Of a stretch of 30,754 nucleotides of DNA, positions 7,895-15,979 are shown piece by piece; positions within the stretch are counted from its first letter, which is position 1; every line of letters begins with the position of its first letter. This DNA comes from a virus. The position numbers and the translations under genes were made by a program. Below the pieces are notes generated by a model, which was not told the DNA's origin, did no database searches, and worked only from the letters and a program-made list of their open reading frames with translations. The stretch lies in IMG/VR virus record IMGVR_UViG_3300021961_000399, positions 1-30,754 of that record. One strand, given 5' to 3'.

Positions 7895-8828
7895 TTGGGT
7901 ATACCACGCTGTTCATTTGTACTGGTTCAGGGTATCGTGCTCTTAAATCTTTTCTAGCTTGTTGTATTAATAATTGTTGATACTGCAGTAAAGAATTTCT
8001 TATATTATTAGATGAACCAACAGGATAGTTGCTTACTGCTATTTGTTCTGATATATAATCTGCTGTCATTGCAGGTATATCTTTTCCTGCAATCATTTGT
8101 GCTGCTACACCTGCCATAATAATTGGTTCATATTCTGTTTCTAATCCAACATCAGCTAATGTAGTAGCTTCATTTGTTACAGTTCCAAACTTCTTTTTAA
8201 ATGTTACATGTACTGGAACACCTGTTTGTATGCCACTAAATTGTACAGCTTTACCTGTAGAAGTAACTGATGTAGGCACATCAATTAGTTCTATAGATAC
8301 ACCTCTAAACTGTACAGTTGTTTCATCTCCTGCACCCAAAGTTGTGTACTGTGATATAGCTTTGAGAGGAGCAATAATTCTATTGTCATCTGCTCCTTCT
8401 AGTGCTACCCATCCTGTTGCTGAATTTATTGTCTGTACTTCAACAGCAAATAATGTAGGGTAAAGATTTTCTATTTGGTCTTTGACTGCATTAAAAACAT
8501 TTAATCTAGGAAATGGTGGAGTTATTTTAATTAAAGCACCTGCATTATGTTCTACTGCAGTTGTTCCTCTTGCTCCTCTAGTAACAGTAATACTGTTTGT
8601 AACAGCATTTAGTTCAGTACATATCATAAGTTCTTGGTCTATTTCAATTATCGTACCTGCATCTAAAGCATCTTCTTCTTCAACAGATAATATATCTCCA
8701 TTAAAACCAACTGAAGTAGCACTAGCATCAATATAACCTGATAAAGTAGTATAACTAACTACATCATTCATTGGTTCAAGATATTCTCTAAAAACCCTAT
8801 CTACTAGGTCTCCAATATATACACTCAT
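7887..8828 (-). CDS. Head-tail adaptor / tail tubular protein A-like
   Basis: A 313-residue protein. The N-terminus (SVYIGDLVDRVFREYLEPMN) is a helix, then a beta insertion (20-110) with a VTRGARGTTAVEHNAGALI segment that is common in adaptor and baseplate-like phage proteins, then helices (FNAVKDQIENLYPTLFAV), another beta domain, and a C-terminal helical end (LLQYQQLLIQQARKDLRARYPEP). Helix-beta-helix proteins with a long C-terminal helix in this position, between the capsid gene and the propeller nozzle, are the gatekeeper or tubular A proteins of short-tailed phages. It overlaps the nozzle gene by 8 bases. Function is inferred from order and architecture. Confidence 0.55.
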   Translation of the reverse strand: MSVYIGDLVDRVFREYLEPMNDVVSYTTLSGYIDASATSVGFNGDILSVEEEDALDAGTIIEIDQELMICTELNAVTNSITVTRGARGTTAVEHNAGALIKITPPFPRLNVFNAVKDQIENLYPTLFAVEVQTINSATGWVALEGADDNRIIAPLKAISQYTTLGAGDETTVQFRGVSIELIDVPTSVTSTGKAVQFSGIQTGVPVHVTFKKKFGTVTNEATTLADVGLETEYEPIIMAGVAAQMIAGKDIPAMTADYISEQIAVSNYPVGSSNNIRNSLLQYQQLLIQQARKDLRARYPEPVQMNSVVYPSA

Positions 8829-8835
8829 TGTTTAC

Positions 8836-9189
8836 CTACGAACTATGGAATACTAATTCTATTGTTCTATCTGCAACTTCTGCTGTACCTGATACTACTT
8901 TAATAGCACCAACTCCTGCCCAACCACTAGGGTCAACACGAACATGGCTATTAGCAGTAACTGTATAACTTACATCAGTACCATCAGTTTCTTTTAATGC
9001 TTTAAAAGTTCCTCCAGTATTTGTGGAAGCTACTTGAAAAGTAACAGCAGTACCTGTCATTGATGCAGGAAATATAATTCCTGATAACAATAAACCATCT
9101 GTATCTACTGCTGTAGAAACTGTTGTATTTTCTGATATGTCTATGGTTACAGCTTTTGTCTTAAATAAATTTTTACCTGCTACTGGCAT
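8836..9189 (-). CDS. Small beta-sandwich capsid-associated protein (decoration or head fibre candidate)
   Basis: A 117-residue protein that is almost wholly beta-prone (AVTIDISENTTVSTAV, TAVTFQVASTNTGGTFKAL, GAIKVVSGTAEV). It follows the capsid protein gene and has its own strong AGGAG. Its leader shares a 16-base block with the capsid gene (TTTTTAGGAGAATAAA), pointing to similarly high translation. Small beta-sandwich proteins directly after the capsid gene are often decoration proteins or head fibres. A terminator and an extended -10 lie between the two genes, so its level may be set separately. The family is not recognised with certainty. Confidence 0.55.
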   Translation of the reverse strand: MPVAGKNLFKTKAVTIDISENTTVSTAVDTDGLLLSGIIFPASMTGTAVTFQVASTNTGGTFKALKETDGTDVSYTVTANSHVRVDPSGWAGVGAIKVVSGTAEVADRTIELVFHSS

Positions 9190-9214
9190 TTATTCTCCTA
9201 AAAATCTTTATCTT

Positions 9215-9223
9215 ACTATAGCA
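9215..9223 (-). promoter_or_regulatory. Extended -10 promoter candidate (TGCTATAGT)
   Basis: Directly after the capsid terminator's T-run the minus strand reads TGCTATAGT, an extended -10 box, 26 bases before the next start codon. No -35 box is seen at normal distance. The same nine bases occur at 5097-5105 and 30194-30202. It could restart transcription after the terminator. Confidence 0.35.
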
Positions 9224-9253
9224 GAAGAAAAGGGTGGAGGTGGAGTTCCACCC
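9223..9253 (-). terminator. Intrinsic terminator after the capsid gene
   Basis: On the minus strand GGGTGGA (9247-9253) pairs with TCCACCC (9232-9238) around an 8-base loop and is followed at once by TTTTCTTCT. A tighter alternative pairs GGTGG (9248-9252) with CCACC (9239-9243) with a 4-base loop. It starts about 20 bases after the capsid stop codon. Termination here would make capsid-gene messages more abundant than tail messages. Confidence 0.6.
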
Positions 9254-9273
9254 TAATCTTCAAAGTTTTATCT

Positions 9274-10284
9274 TTAGCTTACGCCATTGATAACTGCGTG
9301 ATATTCAGCAGGTCCTTTATCAAGACCTATTTCCATATAAACACGCTTTGATATTGCTGCTGCATCATCATTATCTGTATCTTCTACGAAGACACCACCT
9401 TTACCTGGGATGTTTAAGAAACAAACATCTAGGTATGCAAGGTCCAAAATGAATGCTTGGTCAGCAGGAACATACTCGTTCACTGCAAGTCCAATGTTTC
9501 CAAATGGAGTAATGATTGTGTCAATGTTAATACCTGCAACATTTCTATCTCTTGGCAATACTGCCATTTGATTAGAACCACTCTTAACAAGGTTTTGGTT
9601 CAAGTCTAATACTGAACCTGGTCTTGCGAAAAGTACAGGGTTATTCATTGGAGCACCTGCATCATACATTAATTTAAGGGTTTCAGCGACTGCATCAAAG
9701 TCAAGACCTTGTGCGTCTCCTAATCCTGTTCCTAATGTGTCATGTGCGTATGCTGATGAGCCATTACCTGATGCAACCCACTCTGCGATTCCACGCATTT
9801 CTCTTGGGTTACCATCTGTGCCATCATTGAAAGTAGCATTAAAGAACTCAAACTCAACTTCTCTTGCGATTTTGCTAAGTAGTTCTTCTAATTGAAATGC
9901 CATTTCATCATTAATTGGGTTAGAACCTTCAAAAGCTGCTGTTCCTGATTCCATTGCTTGAGAGTTCAAATATCCTGTAGATGCCAAAGCTGAATAGGTG
10001 AGTTTAACACCTTGGTTCCAAATTTGTACACAGTCTATTGCAGAACTTCTGCTTCTACCAAAATAAGCAGGTGTTCCACCTTCAGCTACAGTTGTGTAAC
10101 TTGAAACTGCAGGTGTATCTACTTTTTGGGTTTGAAATACAGGAGAGTTAAGAAGTTTACCACCTGTTAAACCACCAACCATTGATAGTAAAGGTGTTCT
10201 TCTTGCACCAACTTTGAATAGTTCGCCTGTAAAATTGTTAATTTCAGATACTGAAATTGGGTCAGGGGAAGCTATTGCTGCCAT
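9274..10284 (-). CDS. Major capsid protein (HK97-type fold)
   Basis: A 336-residue protein downstream of a scaffold gene. The N-terminus (INNFTGELFKVGARRTPLLSMVGGL) matches the opening of many tailed-phage capsid proteins in which the arm is followed by a target-like RTPLLS/RTPFLS segment. Further marks are SAIDCVQIWNQGVKLTYSAL, an E-rich spine-helix region (LEELLSKIAREVEFEFFNA, about residues 132-150), a P-domain with FNDGTDGNPREMRGI, and a C-terminal A-domain ending in MEIGLDKGPAEYHAVI. AGGAG lies 7 bases before the ATG. Cytosine/guanine use in codons is slightly higher than in neighbours, as expected for the most highly expressed gene. No protease gene is seen nearby, so maturation may need none. 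Confidence 0.85.
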   Translation of the reverse strand: MAAIASPDPISVSEINNFTGELFKVGARRTPLLSMVGGLTGGKLLNSPVFQTQKVDTPAVSSYTTVAEGGTPAYFGRSRSSAIDCVQIWNQGVKLTYSALASTGYLNSQAMESGTAAFEGSNPINDEMAFQLEELLSKIAREVEFEFFNATFNDGTDGNPREMRGIAEWVASGNGSSAYAHDTLGTGLGDAQGLDFDAVAETLKLMYDAGAPMNNPVLFARPGSVLDLNQNLVKSGSNQMAVLPRDRNVAGINIDTIITPFGNIGLAVNEYVPADQAFILDLAYLDVCFLNIPGKGGVFVEDTDNDDAAAISKRVYMEIGLDKGPAEYHAVINGVS

Positions 10285-10290
10285 TTTATT

Positions 10291-10325
10291 CTCCTAAAAA
10301 TTCTTGTCTAGGAGCTTTTCTCCTA
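10291..10325 (-). promoter_or_regulatory. Possible RNA switch over the capsid gene's ribosome binding site
   Basis: On the minus strand the leader reads TAGGAG (10320-10325), a 5-base loop, CTCCTA (10309-10314), 12 bases, and TAGGAG (10291-10296), which is the Shine-Dalgarno site of the capsid gene. The single CTCCTA can pair either with the upstream copy, leaving the site free, or with the site itself, hiding it. The sequence is seen directly; regulation is inference. Confidence 0.4.
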
Positions 10326-10330
10326 AACTC

Positions 10331-10780
10331 TTACTTCTTTAGCTCGTTTAGAGCTGATAATTTAGAGGCAATGCTGTCTTTTACTCTGCCACTTTGTTGT
10401 GCTTGAGCAATTTTTTCCTGAACATTAGGAGCTGTGTTAATGGTCTGTGCTGTTTGCTGTAAAGCGTCCAGTCTATTTTGACCTTCATTCATAGTATTAC
10501 GAATACTGTCTTGTTGTCCACTAACAACTTCTTCTCCAAACTCTTCAGATAGAAATGCTTTTAAAGCATTTACTTCTAAATCGCCTTCGTACATCAAGTC
10601 TGCAGCTTTTCCAATACCTTTTGTTCTGTCAAGTCCTATCTGATTGAAAAGATTATCTCTCTCTTGTGTCTGATATTTAACCAGTTCTTCCTTAAGAGCT
10701 TTATTCTCTTCACGAATTGCTTTCCAATTCTTATCTTCACCACTTACTGAACTATCAGTATTATCAAATTCTTCTGACAT
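10331..10780 (-). CDS. Capsid scaffolding protein
   Basis: A 149-residue acidic, helical protein directly upstream of the capsid gene. Residues 20-45 form a coiled coil (WKAIREENKALKEELVKYQ), followed by a Q- and A-rich helical half and a basic, helical C-terminus (VKDSIASKLSALNELKK), the end that usually contacts the capsid protein. This is the standard build of short phage scaffolds. I chose the ATG at 10780 (MSEEFDN) because GGAG lies 6 bases before it; the frame is open further upstream to about 10834 but there lacks a ribosome site. No protease domain is fused. Length is typical of small scaffolds. Confidence 0.75.
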   Translation of the reverse strand: MSEEFDNTDSSVSGEDKNWKAIREENKALKEELVKYQTQERDNLFNQIGLDRTKGIGKAADLMYEGDLEVNALKAFLSEEFGEEVVSGQQDSIRNTMNEGQNRLDALQQTAQTINTAPNVQEKIAQAQQSGRVKDSIASKLSALNELKK

Positions 10781-10868
10781 TGCTGTCTCCATTCTATAAA
10801 TAATATTTTTACAAGTGCCATTTATGTCATGCACTGCGTTTTACTAACTACTTATTATTTATTTCTCA

Positions 10869-10893
10869 TGTCTTGTTAGTAGGCATCAAGACA
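10869..10893 (-). repeat. Inverted repeat in the leader of the capsid operon
   Basis: TGTCTTG (10869-10875) and CAAGACA (10887-10893) form a perfect 7-base stem with an 11-base loop, lying between the promoter at 10949 and the scaffold start. No T-run follows on either strand, so it is not a terminator. It may stabilise the message or be an operator. Confidence 0.5.
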
Positions 10894-10948
10894 GTAATCG
10901 TATATCCTAGTCAAGTTTAACCCCCAGACCAGTGACAGGGTCGTATTA

Positions 10949-10975
10949 ATTATATCATATATTTTTAAAAAGCAA
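10949..10975 (-). promoter_or_regulatory. Promoter of the scaffold-capsid operon
   Basis: In the only sizeable gap of the structural region (10781-10989) the minus strand shows TGATATAAT, a consensus -10 (10949-10954) with the extended TG (10956-10957). A weak -35 TTGCTT (10970-10975) sits at a short 15-base spacing. A start near 10942 gives a leader of about 160 bases before the scaffold gene. A perfect -10 in an AT-rich gap can arise by chance, but position and extension favour a real promoter. Confidence 0.55.
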
Positions 10976-10989
10976 GTTGTTTAAACAAG

Positions 10990-12252
10990 TTATGCTTCTA
11001 TAAGACCTGTTACTTCACCAGTTCTTGTAGTAGCTGCACCTGCTTGTACTGAAGATGCAGATAATAATTGTTGAGTTATCCTACCTAATCTTTGTTGATA
11101 TTCTGCTTGACCAAGTCTTGTAGCTTCTAAATACTGTGCTGCAGTTATATCTTCTCTAGCTTGTGCAGCAGCAGCTCTAGATATTCCAGGCAATACTCCT
11201 GCTGCCTCTTGGAATGCTTCTCTAGCTTGTCTTTGTGTTATACCTTGTTGTGCAAAACCTAAAGCAACTTTAGTAGCTAATGCACTAGCACCTAATGCAG
11301 TTTCAGCTTCAGCTATAATCTGACTTGTTCTTATTTGATTTTCTAAAACCTTTGTAGATAATTGTGGTGATATAAACATACCAAATATAGTTTCTTCATT
11401 TAAATCTAAATTAAATTCTCTTAAATAAACATCACGAACTTGTGGAATGTTATTTACAATACCTTGGTAACCTGCTTCTAATCTATCAGAAAACTCTTGT
11501 ACAGATACATCTCCTGATATAGCTTGTACAATGTCATCATCAAACACTTGTGGGTTAAGATTATAGTTTCTTAGATTTAATTGCATTGCTTCTTTTGCAA
11601 CAGTATATTCTTGTTCTGTCATTCTAAGAGTGCCATCAGTTTTCCTAATTCCTGGGTAGTATTTCTCCATTGCAGGGTCACTTCTCATAGTAAGTAGTGC
11701 TAATGTACTATCTCCAGTATCTACATACGCTTTTGTATAAACATCAATAAGTTCATCTGATAAATAAGGAAATCTTAATTTAGCTTCTGCTCTTGCAGAT
11801 AATCCTTTTTCAGGTGCTTTAGCTGCAGCAGGTGCAGTAACAATATCACTTGCACTCCCTGAATCAAATTCATTTCTTAAATCAACAGAACTTAATGAAT
11901 AACCATTAGCTAACGCAGCATCTAATTGTTGTTGATTAAATACTTCTTCTCCATTAGGACTATCTTTTCTATAAACTCTCTTAGGAAATCCTGGTGGGTA
12001 ATTGTTAGTAGCTGCAACCTCTATGTTTTCATCTTCTTTTTCTTCATCTTTAGATTCATCTTTAGGTGCTAAATATTGGTCAACAGCATCAATAATAGAT
12101 TTATTTAAATTAGATAAACTTTCATCAATTGTATTGGTTTCAGCAAACAAAGCTAATTGTGCTTCTGTTTTAGTACCAAAGTATTGCCCTGATTGTGTAG
12201 CTTCTACTATATCTACTTCTACGACCTGATTGTTTTTAATTATAAAAGGCAT
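10990..12252 (-). CDS. Putative internal virion protein, alanine-rich C-terminus
   Basis: A 420-residue protein. Residues 1-75 contain a helical segment and an acidic linker (ESKDEEKEDENIEVAA). The middle (140-300) is helical with repeated acidic and aromatic residues. The C-terminal 120 residues are strongly helical and rich in A, Q and R (LGASALATKVALGFAQQG, then QAREAFQEAAGV and ISRAAAAQAREDITAAQYL), the pattern of small internal virion proteins that cross membranes during DNA ejection. AGGAG lies 7 bases before the ATG. It is the last of the large-protein block, ahead of the capsid promoter. No domain is recognised; the ejection role is inferred from composition and place. Confidence 0.5.
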   Translation of the reverse strand: MPFIIKNNQVVEVDIVEATQSGQYFGTKTEAQLALFAETNTIDESLSNLNKSIIDAVDQYLAPKDESKDEEKEDENIEVAATNNYPPGFPKRVYRKDSPNGEEVFNQQQLDAALANGYSLSSVDLRNEFDSGSASDIVTAPAAAKAPEKGLSARAEAKLRFPYLSDELIDVYTKAYVDTGDSTLALLTMRSDPAMEKYYPGIRKTDGTLRMTEQEYTVAKEAMQLNLRNYNLNPQVFDDDIVQAISGDVSVQEFSDRLEAGYQGIVNNIPQVRDVYLREFNLDLNEETIFGMFISPQLSTKVLENQIRTSQIIAEAETALGASALATKVALGFAQQGITQRQAREAFQEAAGVLPGISRAAAAQAREDITAAQYLEATRLGQAEYQQRLGRITQQLLSASSVQAGAATTRTGEVTGLIEA

Positions 12253-12260
12253 TTACTCTC

Positions 12261-13424
12261 CTAATAAGCTGCTGACAAATCTTGTTGGAATTGTCTTCCC
12301 ATATTACTAATCATATCATTCTTAACACCAGGGGTATCTATATAATCACCTCTGATTTTTTTACCCATAGCGTTATAATCTCCTTTAAAATCTCTAGCTA
12401 AATTATCAATATATGCTTTATCTTCATTAGATGGAGTAATCTTTGTAATGTTTCCAAAGTATTGATAGAAAGGTCCTGACCAAGTACTGTGTTTAGCACC
12501 TTTAAAGTTTGGAAATAAAGTATCATGTGCAGTTTGTAATTCTTTTATAATTGTATTTTGCATAATGTTAGAGTTATTTTGTGCATCCATCCTAAGCATT
12601 CCTGCATACTTCTCTACTAATCCTGATGTTTTAAAACCTTCTAATGCTTGTTGACCTAAGTATTCTACAATCAATCCTTCAGCAGATAGTTCTCCTGCTT
12701 TTGTAGAATTAATCTGTTCCATATATGGTCTATATGCTTCAGGTACTGCTTCATTACCACCTGATACATTTCTATATACTGGGTCACTAATTAGTCTTAC
12801 AATATTAATAGCTTCATTACTGCTAATTTTTCCTGATGATACATCTAAAGATAATTTGTTAGATAGATTATTTATTCCTGAACCAGTAATACCACTTCCA
12901 AACAGATATGTATTAAAACTTTGTATGTTATCTTCTAATAACTTTTGTGCTTCTGCAGGTGATATAGCGTTAAGCTGAATCCATTTTCTTTCTTCAGGTG
13001 AGGTTGTTAAAAAGTAATTTGTATTTTCTAAATCTTCTGAACTTATAGGTTTACCTGTTAATGCTGACACTGTGTAGAGATTTATAATCTCATCTTCAAA
13101 TATCCATTCACCTAACTTGTTTGCAGTTCTTTGTAATTCTCTTTCTAAAGCTGATTCTAATTCTTCCCATGTTTGGTTATCAGGATTTTTAATTGTGGAG
13201 TAATCCATAATATCTACAAACAATCTATTGTTTGCTTCTTCCCATTCATCTTTAGTTCCTACAAATGATGGTGTAACTCCTGGTAGTAAAGCATTAGTAT
13301 CATCAACAAATACCAATACAGGCATAGCGTAACCTGGTCCTTCCACATTAAACACACCATAATAGTTACCATCTACTTGTATTAAGTCATCAGGTTGTGT
13401 AAATTCAGGTTCAAAATATGCCAT
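12261..13424 (-). CDS. Putative virion protein of unknown function
   Basis: A 387-residue protein, acidic and mixed alpha/beta. The N-terminus is beta-rich (DDLIQVDGNYYGVFNVEGPG, followed by YAMPVLVFVDD); the remainder is helical with Trp-containing amphipathic stretches (WEELESALERELQRTANKLGEW, about 105-127). No signal peptide, membrane segment or enzyme motif. GAGGAG lies 7 bases before the ATG, and the ATG overlaps the stop of the 799-residue gene (TAATG), so both are made together. I do not recognise the family. Its place in the block between portal and capsid genes suggests a minor virion component. Confidence 0.5.
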   Translation of the reverse strand: MAYFEPEFTQPDDLIQVDGNYYGVFNVEGPGYAMPVLVFVDDTNALLPGVTPSFVGTKDEWEEANNRLFVDIMDYSTIKNPDNQTWEELESALERELQRTANKLGEWIFEDEIINLYTVSALTGKPISSEDLENTNYFLTTSPEERKWIQLNAISPAEAQKLLEDNIQSFNTYLFGSGITGSGINNLSNKLSLDVSSGKISSNEAINIVRLISDPVYRNVSGGNEAVPEAYRPYMEQINSTKAGELSAEGLIVEYLGQQALEGFKTSGLVEKYAGMLRMDAQNNSNIMQNTIIKELQTAHDTLFPNFKGAKHSTWSGPFYQYFGNITKITPSNEDKAYIDNLARDFKGDYNAMGKKIRGDYIDTPGVKNDMISNMGRQFQQDLSAAY

Positions 13425-15823
13425 TATTGCTCCTCATTATAGCTGAATATTTTATCAAAAGCCCAGTTTATCATAGGTTCTGATAATTTCCATGACAATG
13501 ACCAAGTATCAGAAACATCACCAAACTCTGACCATGTGTCTTTACCTAATTGTTTCCAATCAACATCTGTATTGTCACCAAATTGTGCAAGTCCTTGTTT
13601 CTCTGCAGCTTTTTCTAATGCAGTTGCTGCATCTACTGCTAGTACTGATAACTCATAAACAACATAAGCTGTTAATGCAGGTCCTGCTATTGCTACTGCA
13701 CCTAATCTAGGAAGTAATGTTTTAAGACCTTGTGTAATTACTATATCACCAGGGTCTAATAATTGAGCTGCTGATAATGCTTTCTTTGGTATCTCACCTG
13801 CAACTCTAACTATTTGTTTAAACTTATCAGGGAATTTAGCAGCAAATTCTTCTATCTTACCTATTGCTTTTGGGTCAATTACCTCTTGTAAGTCTTCTGC
13901 TGTTTCTATTACTCTACTGCTAGTTGTTACACCTAACTCATCTATTTGATTTACTTTGCTTTGATTATTTAAAAACTCTACTTCTGTTGCATCTTGAATA
14001 TTTAATTTACTTCCTATACCTAAATCATCATTAGGGTCTATTAATACAACTTCTCTCCAATCACCTTTTAATTCTACAAATCCTTCTATACCTGATTTTC
14101 TAAATCCTTTTGCTATAGTTCCATCATCTAAACCTAATTGTTTTAATTCATTAATTAAACTATTTACATTTTGTGTTTTTGGATTTTTTATATCTGATAA
14201 TGATATACCAGTTTCTTTAGCAAATATATCCCAATCTACTTTATCAATTTGATTTCCTAAAAACCCATCAGGTTGTGTAATTAAAAGATTATTAGTATTT
14301 ACTTGTACTTTATAATAATTACTAACAGGATTGTCTTGAATTTTAATACCCATAGTTTCAGCAGATACATTACCAACTGGTTCTCCATAAAAACCAGGAA
14401 TAAATTTTTCAGTATCACTTCCTAAGTTAGGATTATATCTAATGTCATTAGCTGACACTTGTGTTCCTTGGTGCTTAATATAAAATTCTACATTTCCATC
14501 TGCTGAATTTAAAGTAGTATCAAATGTAGAAAGTTTATCATCTACTACATTTGTAGGTGTGTCTGCATATTTAATAAATTCTTCTTTAGATATATTTTCA
14601 AATCCTTTTGGATTATCTTTTGCTTGTTTCATATATACATCATTTAAAAAAGTTTCAACTTCTTTAAAGGTATAACCTTTTTTCATTAGTTTATCTGCTA
14701 AATCAATGTGTTCTAATTTTCCATTTTTTAATAATTCACTTGTGTCAAATATTTCTATAGCATCATCATATATATTATTTACTACATTTGTAGGTGTGTC
14801 CACTAGATTTTCTAATCTAATAATGTCAGATTCAGGTTGAGTTTCACCCATTGCTTGATTCAATCTAGATATACCTTCATCAGGCATTACATATCTTTTT
14901 CCTGGTGTAAATATATTTAAATTCAATTCAGGAATATCATTTACTACTCCTGATAATTTTGTTTTAACTGCATTAGATAAATTTTCTACATTGTTAACTA
15001 TTTCTGCAACTATGTCTTTTTTTACATTCCCTGTTGGGTTTTGTATTCCTAATTTATTTAACCAACTTTTATATTCATCACTTAGTTCAAATGTTTTTCT
15101 TCCATTGAAATTATCTTTAAGTACTTCTGCTATTTGTGTAACACTGTACTCATTATCACCAATAGCTATCCAATAATAATAATCACTGAATGGTTCTATT
15201 TCCTCAACTGCTTTTGTTCCATCAATATAATGTCTTATATTTTCAGTAGCTTCTTGTAGCCATGAATCATATAATTCTCTTCTACTATTAAATCCAAGAC
15301 CTAAGCCTTCATCTAAGTATTCACCTGCAGATATAATTCCTTCATCAACAACTACATCATAGAAATCTGCAAACTGGTCACCATAAGCTATCTCCCATCT
15401 AAATGCTGTAGTTTCAGGTATAGCAGCTCTTAATGCAAAACTTTCTTCTCCACCTAAGTTTCTACTAACTGTATTTACTACTTCTTCAAATAATGCTTCA
15501 TTGAAATCTGATGTCATTCCTTCTAATTTTAAAAGTAAATCTTCAGGGTTAGATTTAGTTAAACTAGAAAAAGATGCTCTAACTCCTGTGTCAAGAATAA
15601 CATCTAACATTTCTGTCATTGCTTTTATTGCTTGTTGTGGGTCTAAACTTTTTAGTTTATTTTTTATATGATTATCTACAACACTAGCTATACCATCATG
15701 GGTAAAACCATTTTTAATAATTAAGTTAATTATGTACTCTCTTAGCTTTGGTAAATCAGAACCTATATCAGAAAAGAATTTCTTAAACGCCTGTTCAAAA
15801 TCTAAGAAAGAATCACTATCCAT
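13424..15823 (-). CDS. Large virion protein with a putative ADP-ribosyltransferase-like domain and a membrane segment
   Basis: A 799-residue protein. Residues 1-330 are helical and acidic. The stretch around residues 340-430 contains a repeated DTPTNVV motif. Residues 445-605 resemble the ADP-ribosyltransferase fold seen in MuF-linked and Alt-like phage proteins: H451 in YIKHQGT, Y479 in PGFYGEPVG, a YYKVQVNTNNLLI strand, and a final GIEGFVELKGDWREVVLIDP with E591 before the last strand. This H-Y-E order and spacing fit an H-Y-E class ART. Residues about 707-729 are a hydrophobic segment that could enter a membrane. Neighbours are likely ejected virion proteins, so this domain could be delivered into the host at infection. 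The ART call is by eye and needs structural support. Confidence 0.55.
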   Translation of the reverse strand: MDSDSFLDFEQAFKKFFSDIGSDLPKLREYIINLIIKNGFTHDGIASVVDNHIKNKLKSLDPQQAIKAMTEMLDVILDTGVRASFSSLTKSNPEDLLLKLEGMTSDFNEALFEEVVNTVSRNLGGEESFALRAAIPETTAFRWEIAYGDQFADFYDVVVDEGIISAGEYLDEGLGLGFNSRRELYDSWLQEATENIRHYIDGTKAVEEIEPFSDYYYWIAIGDNEYSVTQIAEVLKDNFNGRKTFELSDEYKSWLNKLGIQNPTGNVKKDIVAEIVNNVENLSNAVKTKLSGVVNDIPELNLNIFTPGKRYVMPDEGISRLNQAMGETQPESDIIRLENLVDTPTNVVNNIYDDAIEIFDTSELLKNGKLEHIDLADKLMKKGYTFKEVETFLNDVYMKQAKDNPKGFENISKEEFIKYADTPTNVVDDKLSTFDTTLNSADGNVEFYIKHQGTQVSANDIRYNPNLGSDTEKFIPGFYGEPVGNVSAETMGIKIQDNPVSNYYKVQVNTNNLLITQPDGFLGNQIDKVDWDIFAKETGISLSDIKNPKTQNVNSLINELKQLGLDDGTIAKGFRKSGIEGFVELKGDWREVVLIDPNDDLGIGSKLNIQDATEVEFLNNQSKVNQIDELGVTTSSRVIETAEDLQEVIDPKAIGKIEEFAAKFPDKFKQIVRVAGEIPKKALSAAQLLDPGDIVITQGLKTLLPRLGAVAIAGPALTAYVVYELSVLAVDAATALEKAAEKQGLAQFGDNTDVDWKQLGKDTWSEFGDVSDTWSLSWKLSEPMINWAFDKIFSYNEEQ
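14543..14800. repeat. Pair of 21-base perfect direct repeats within the 799-residue protein gene
   Basis: Positions 14543-14563 and 14780-14800 are identical over 21 bases and start with TACTACATTTG. Both encode DTPTNVV on the minus strand in the same frame, once before DDKLSTFDT and once before NNIYDDAIEIFDT. Identity at the DNA level as well as the protein level suggests recent duplication or recombination. Confidence 0.7.
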
Positions 15824-15977
15824 TAGTTTGTAATGAATTTAATTCCTGTTCAATACTGTATTGTGCTTGTGCTTTAAAAAAATCTAATAAGTTAATACCT
15901 AATCCTATTGCTTTTTTATTTAACTCAAAAGGTGCTAAACCTTCTTTGTTTTCTAACAGTTCTCTTGGAACTTCCAT
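15816..15977 (-). CDS. Small helical protein of unknown function
   Basis: A 53-residue frame starting MEVPRELLENKEGLAPFELN and continuing KKAIGLGINLLDFFKAQAQYS to a TAG stop. It fills the gap between the lysozyme-like gene and the 799-residue gene and overlaps the start of the latter by 8 bases (ATGGATAG), so it is very likely real and translationally coupled. It is helical, with a hydrophobic face in the middle but no true membrane segment. Its start lies 3 bases after the stop of the preceding gene. No strong ribosome site is seen. Function unknown; possibly a small virion or chaperone protein. Confidence 0.6.
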   Translation of the reverse strand: MEVPRELLENKEGLAPFELNKKAIGLGINLLDFFKAQAQYSIEQELNSLQTNG

Positions 15978-15979
15978 AG

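Noticed and set aside
10893-10916. TTGACT on the minus strand before the capsid operon as a -35 box
   Set aside because: No -10 box stands at 16-18 bases from it; the extended -10 at 10949 is the better promoter.
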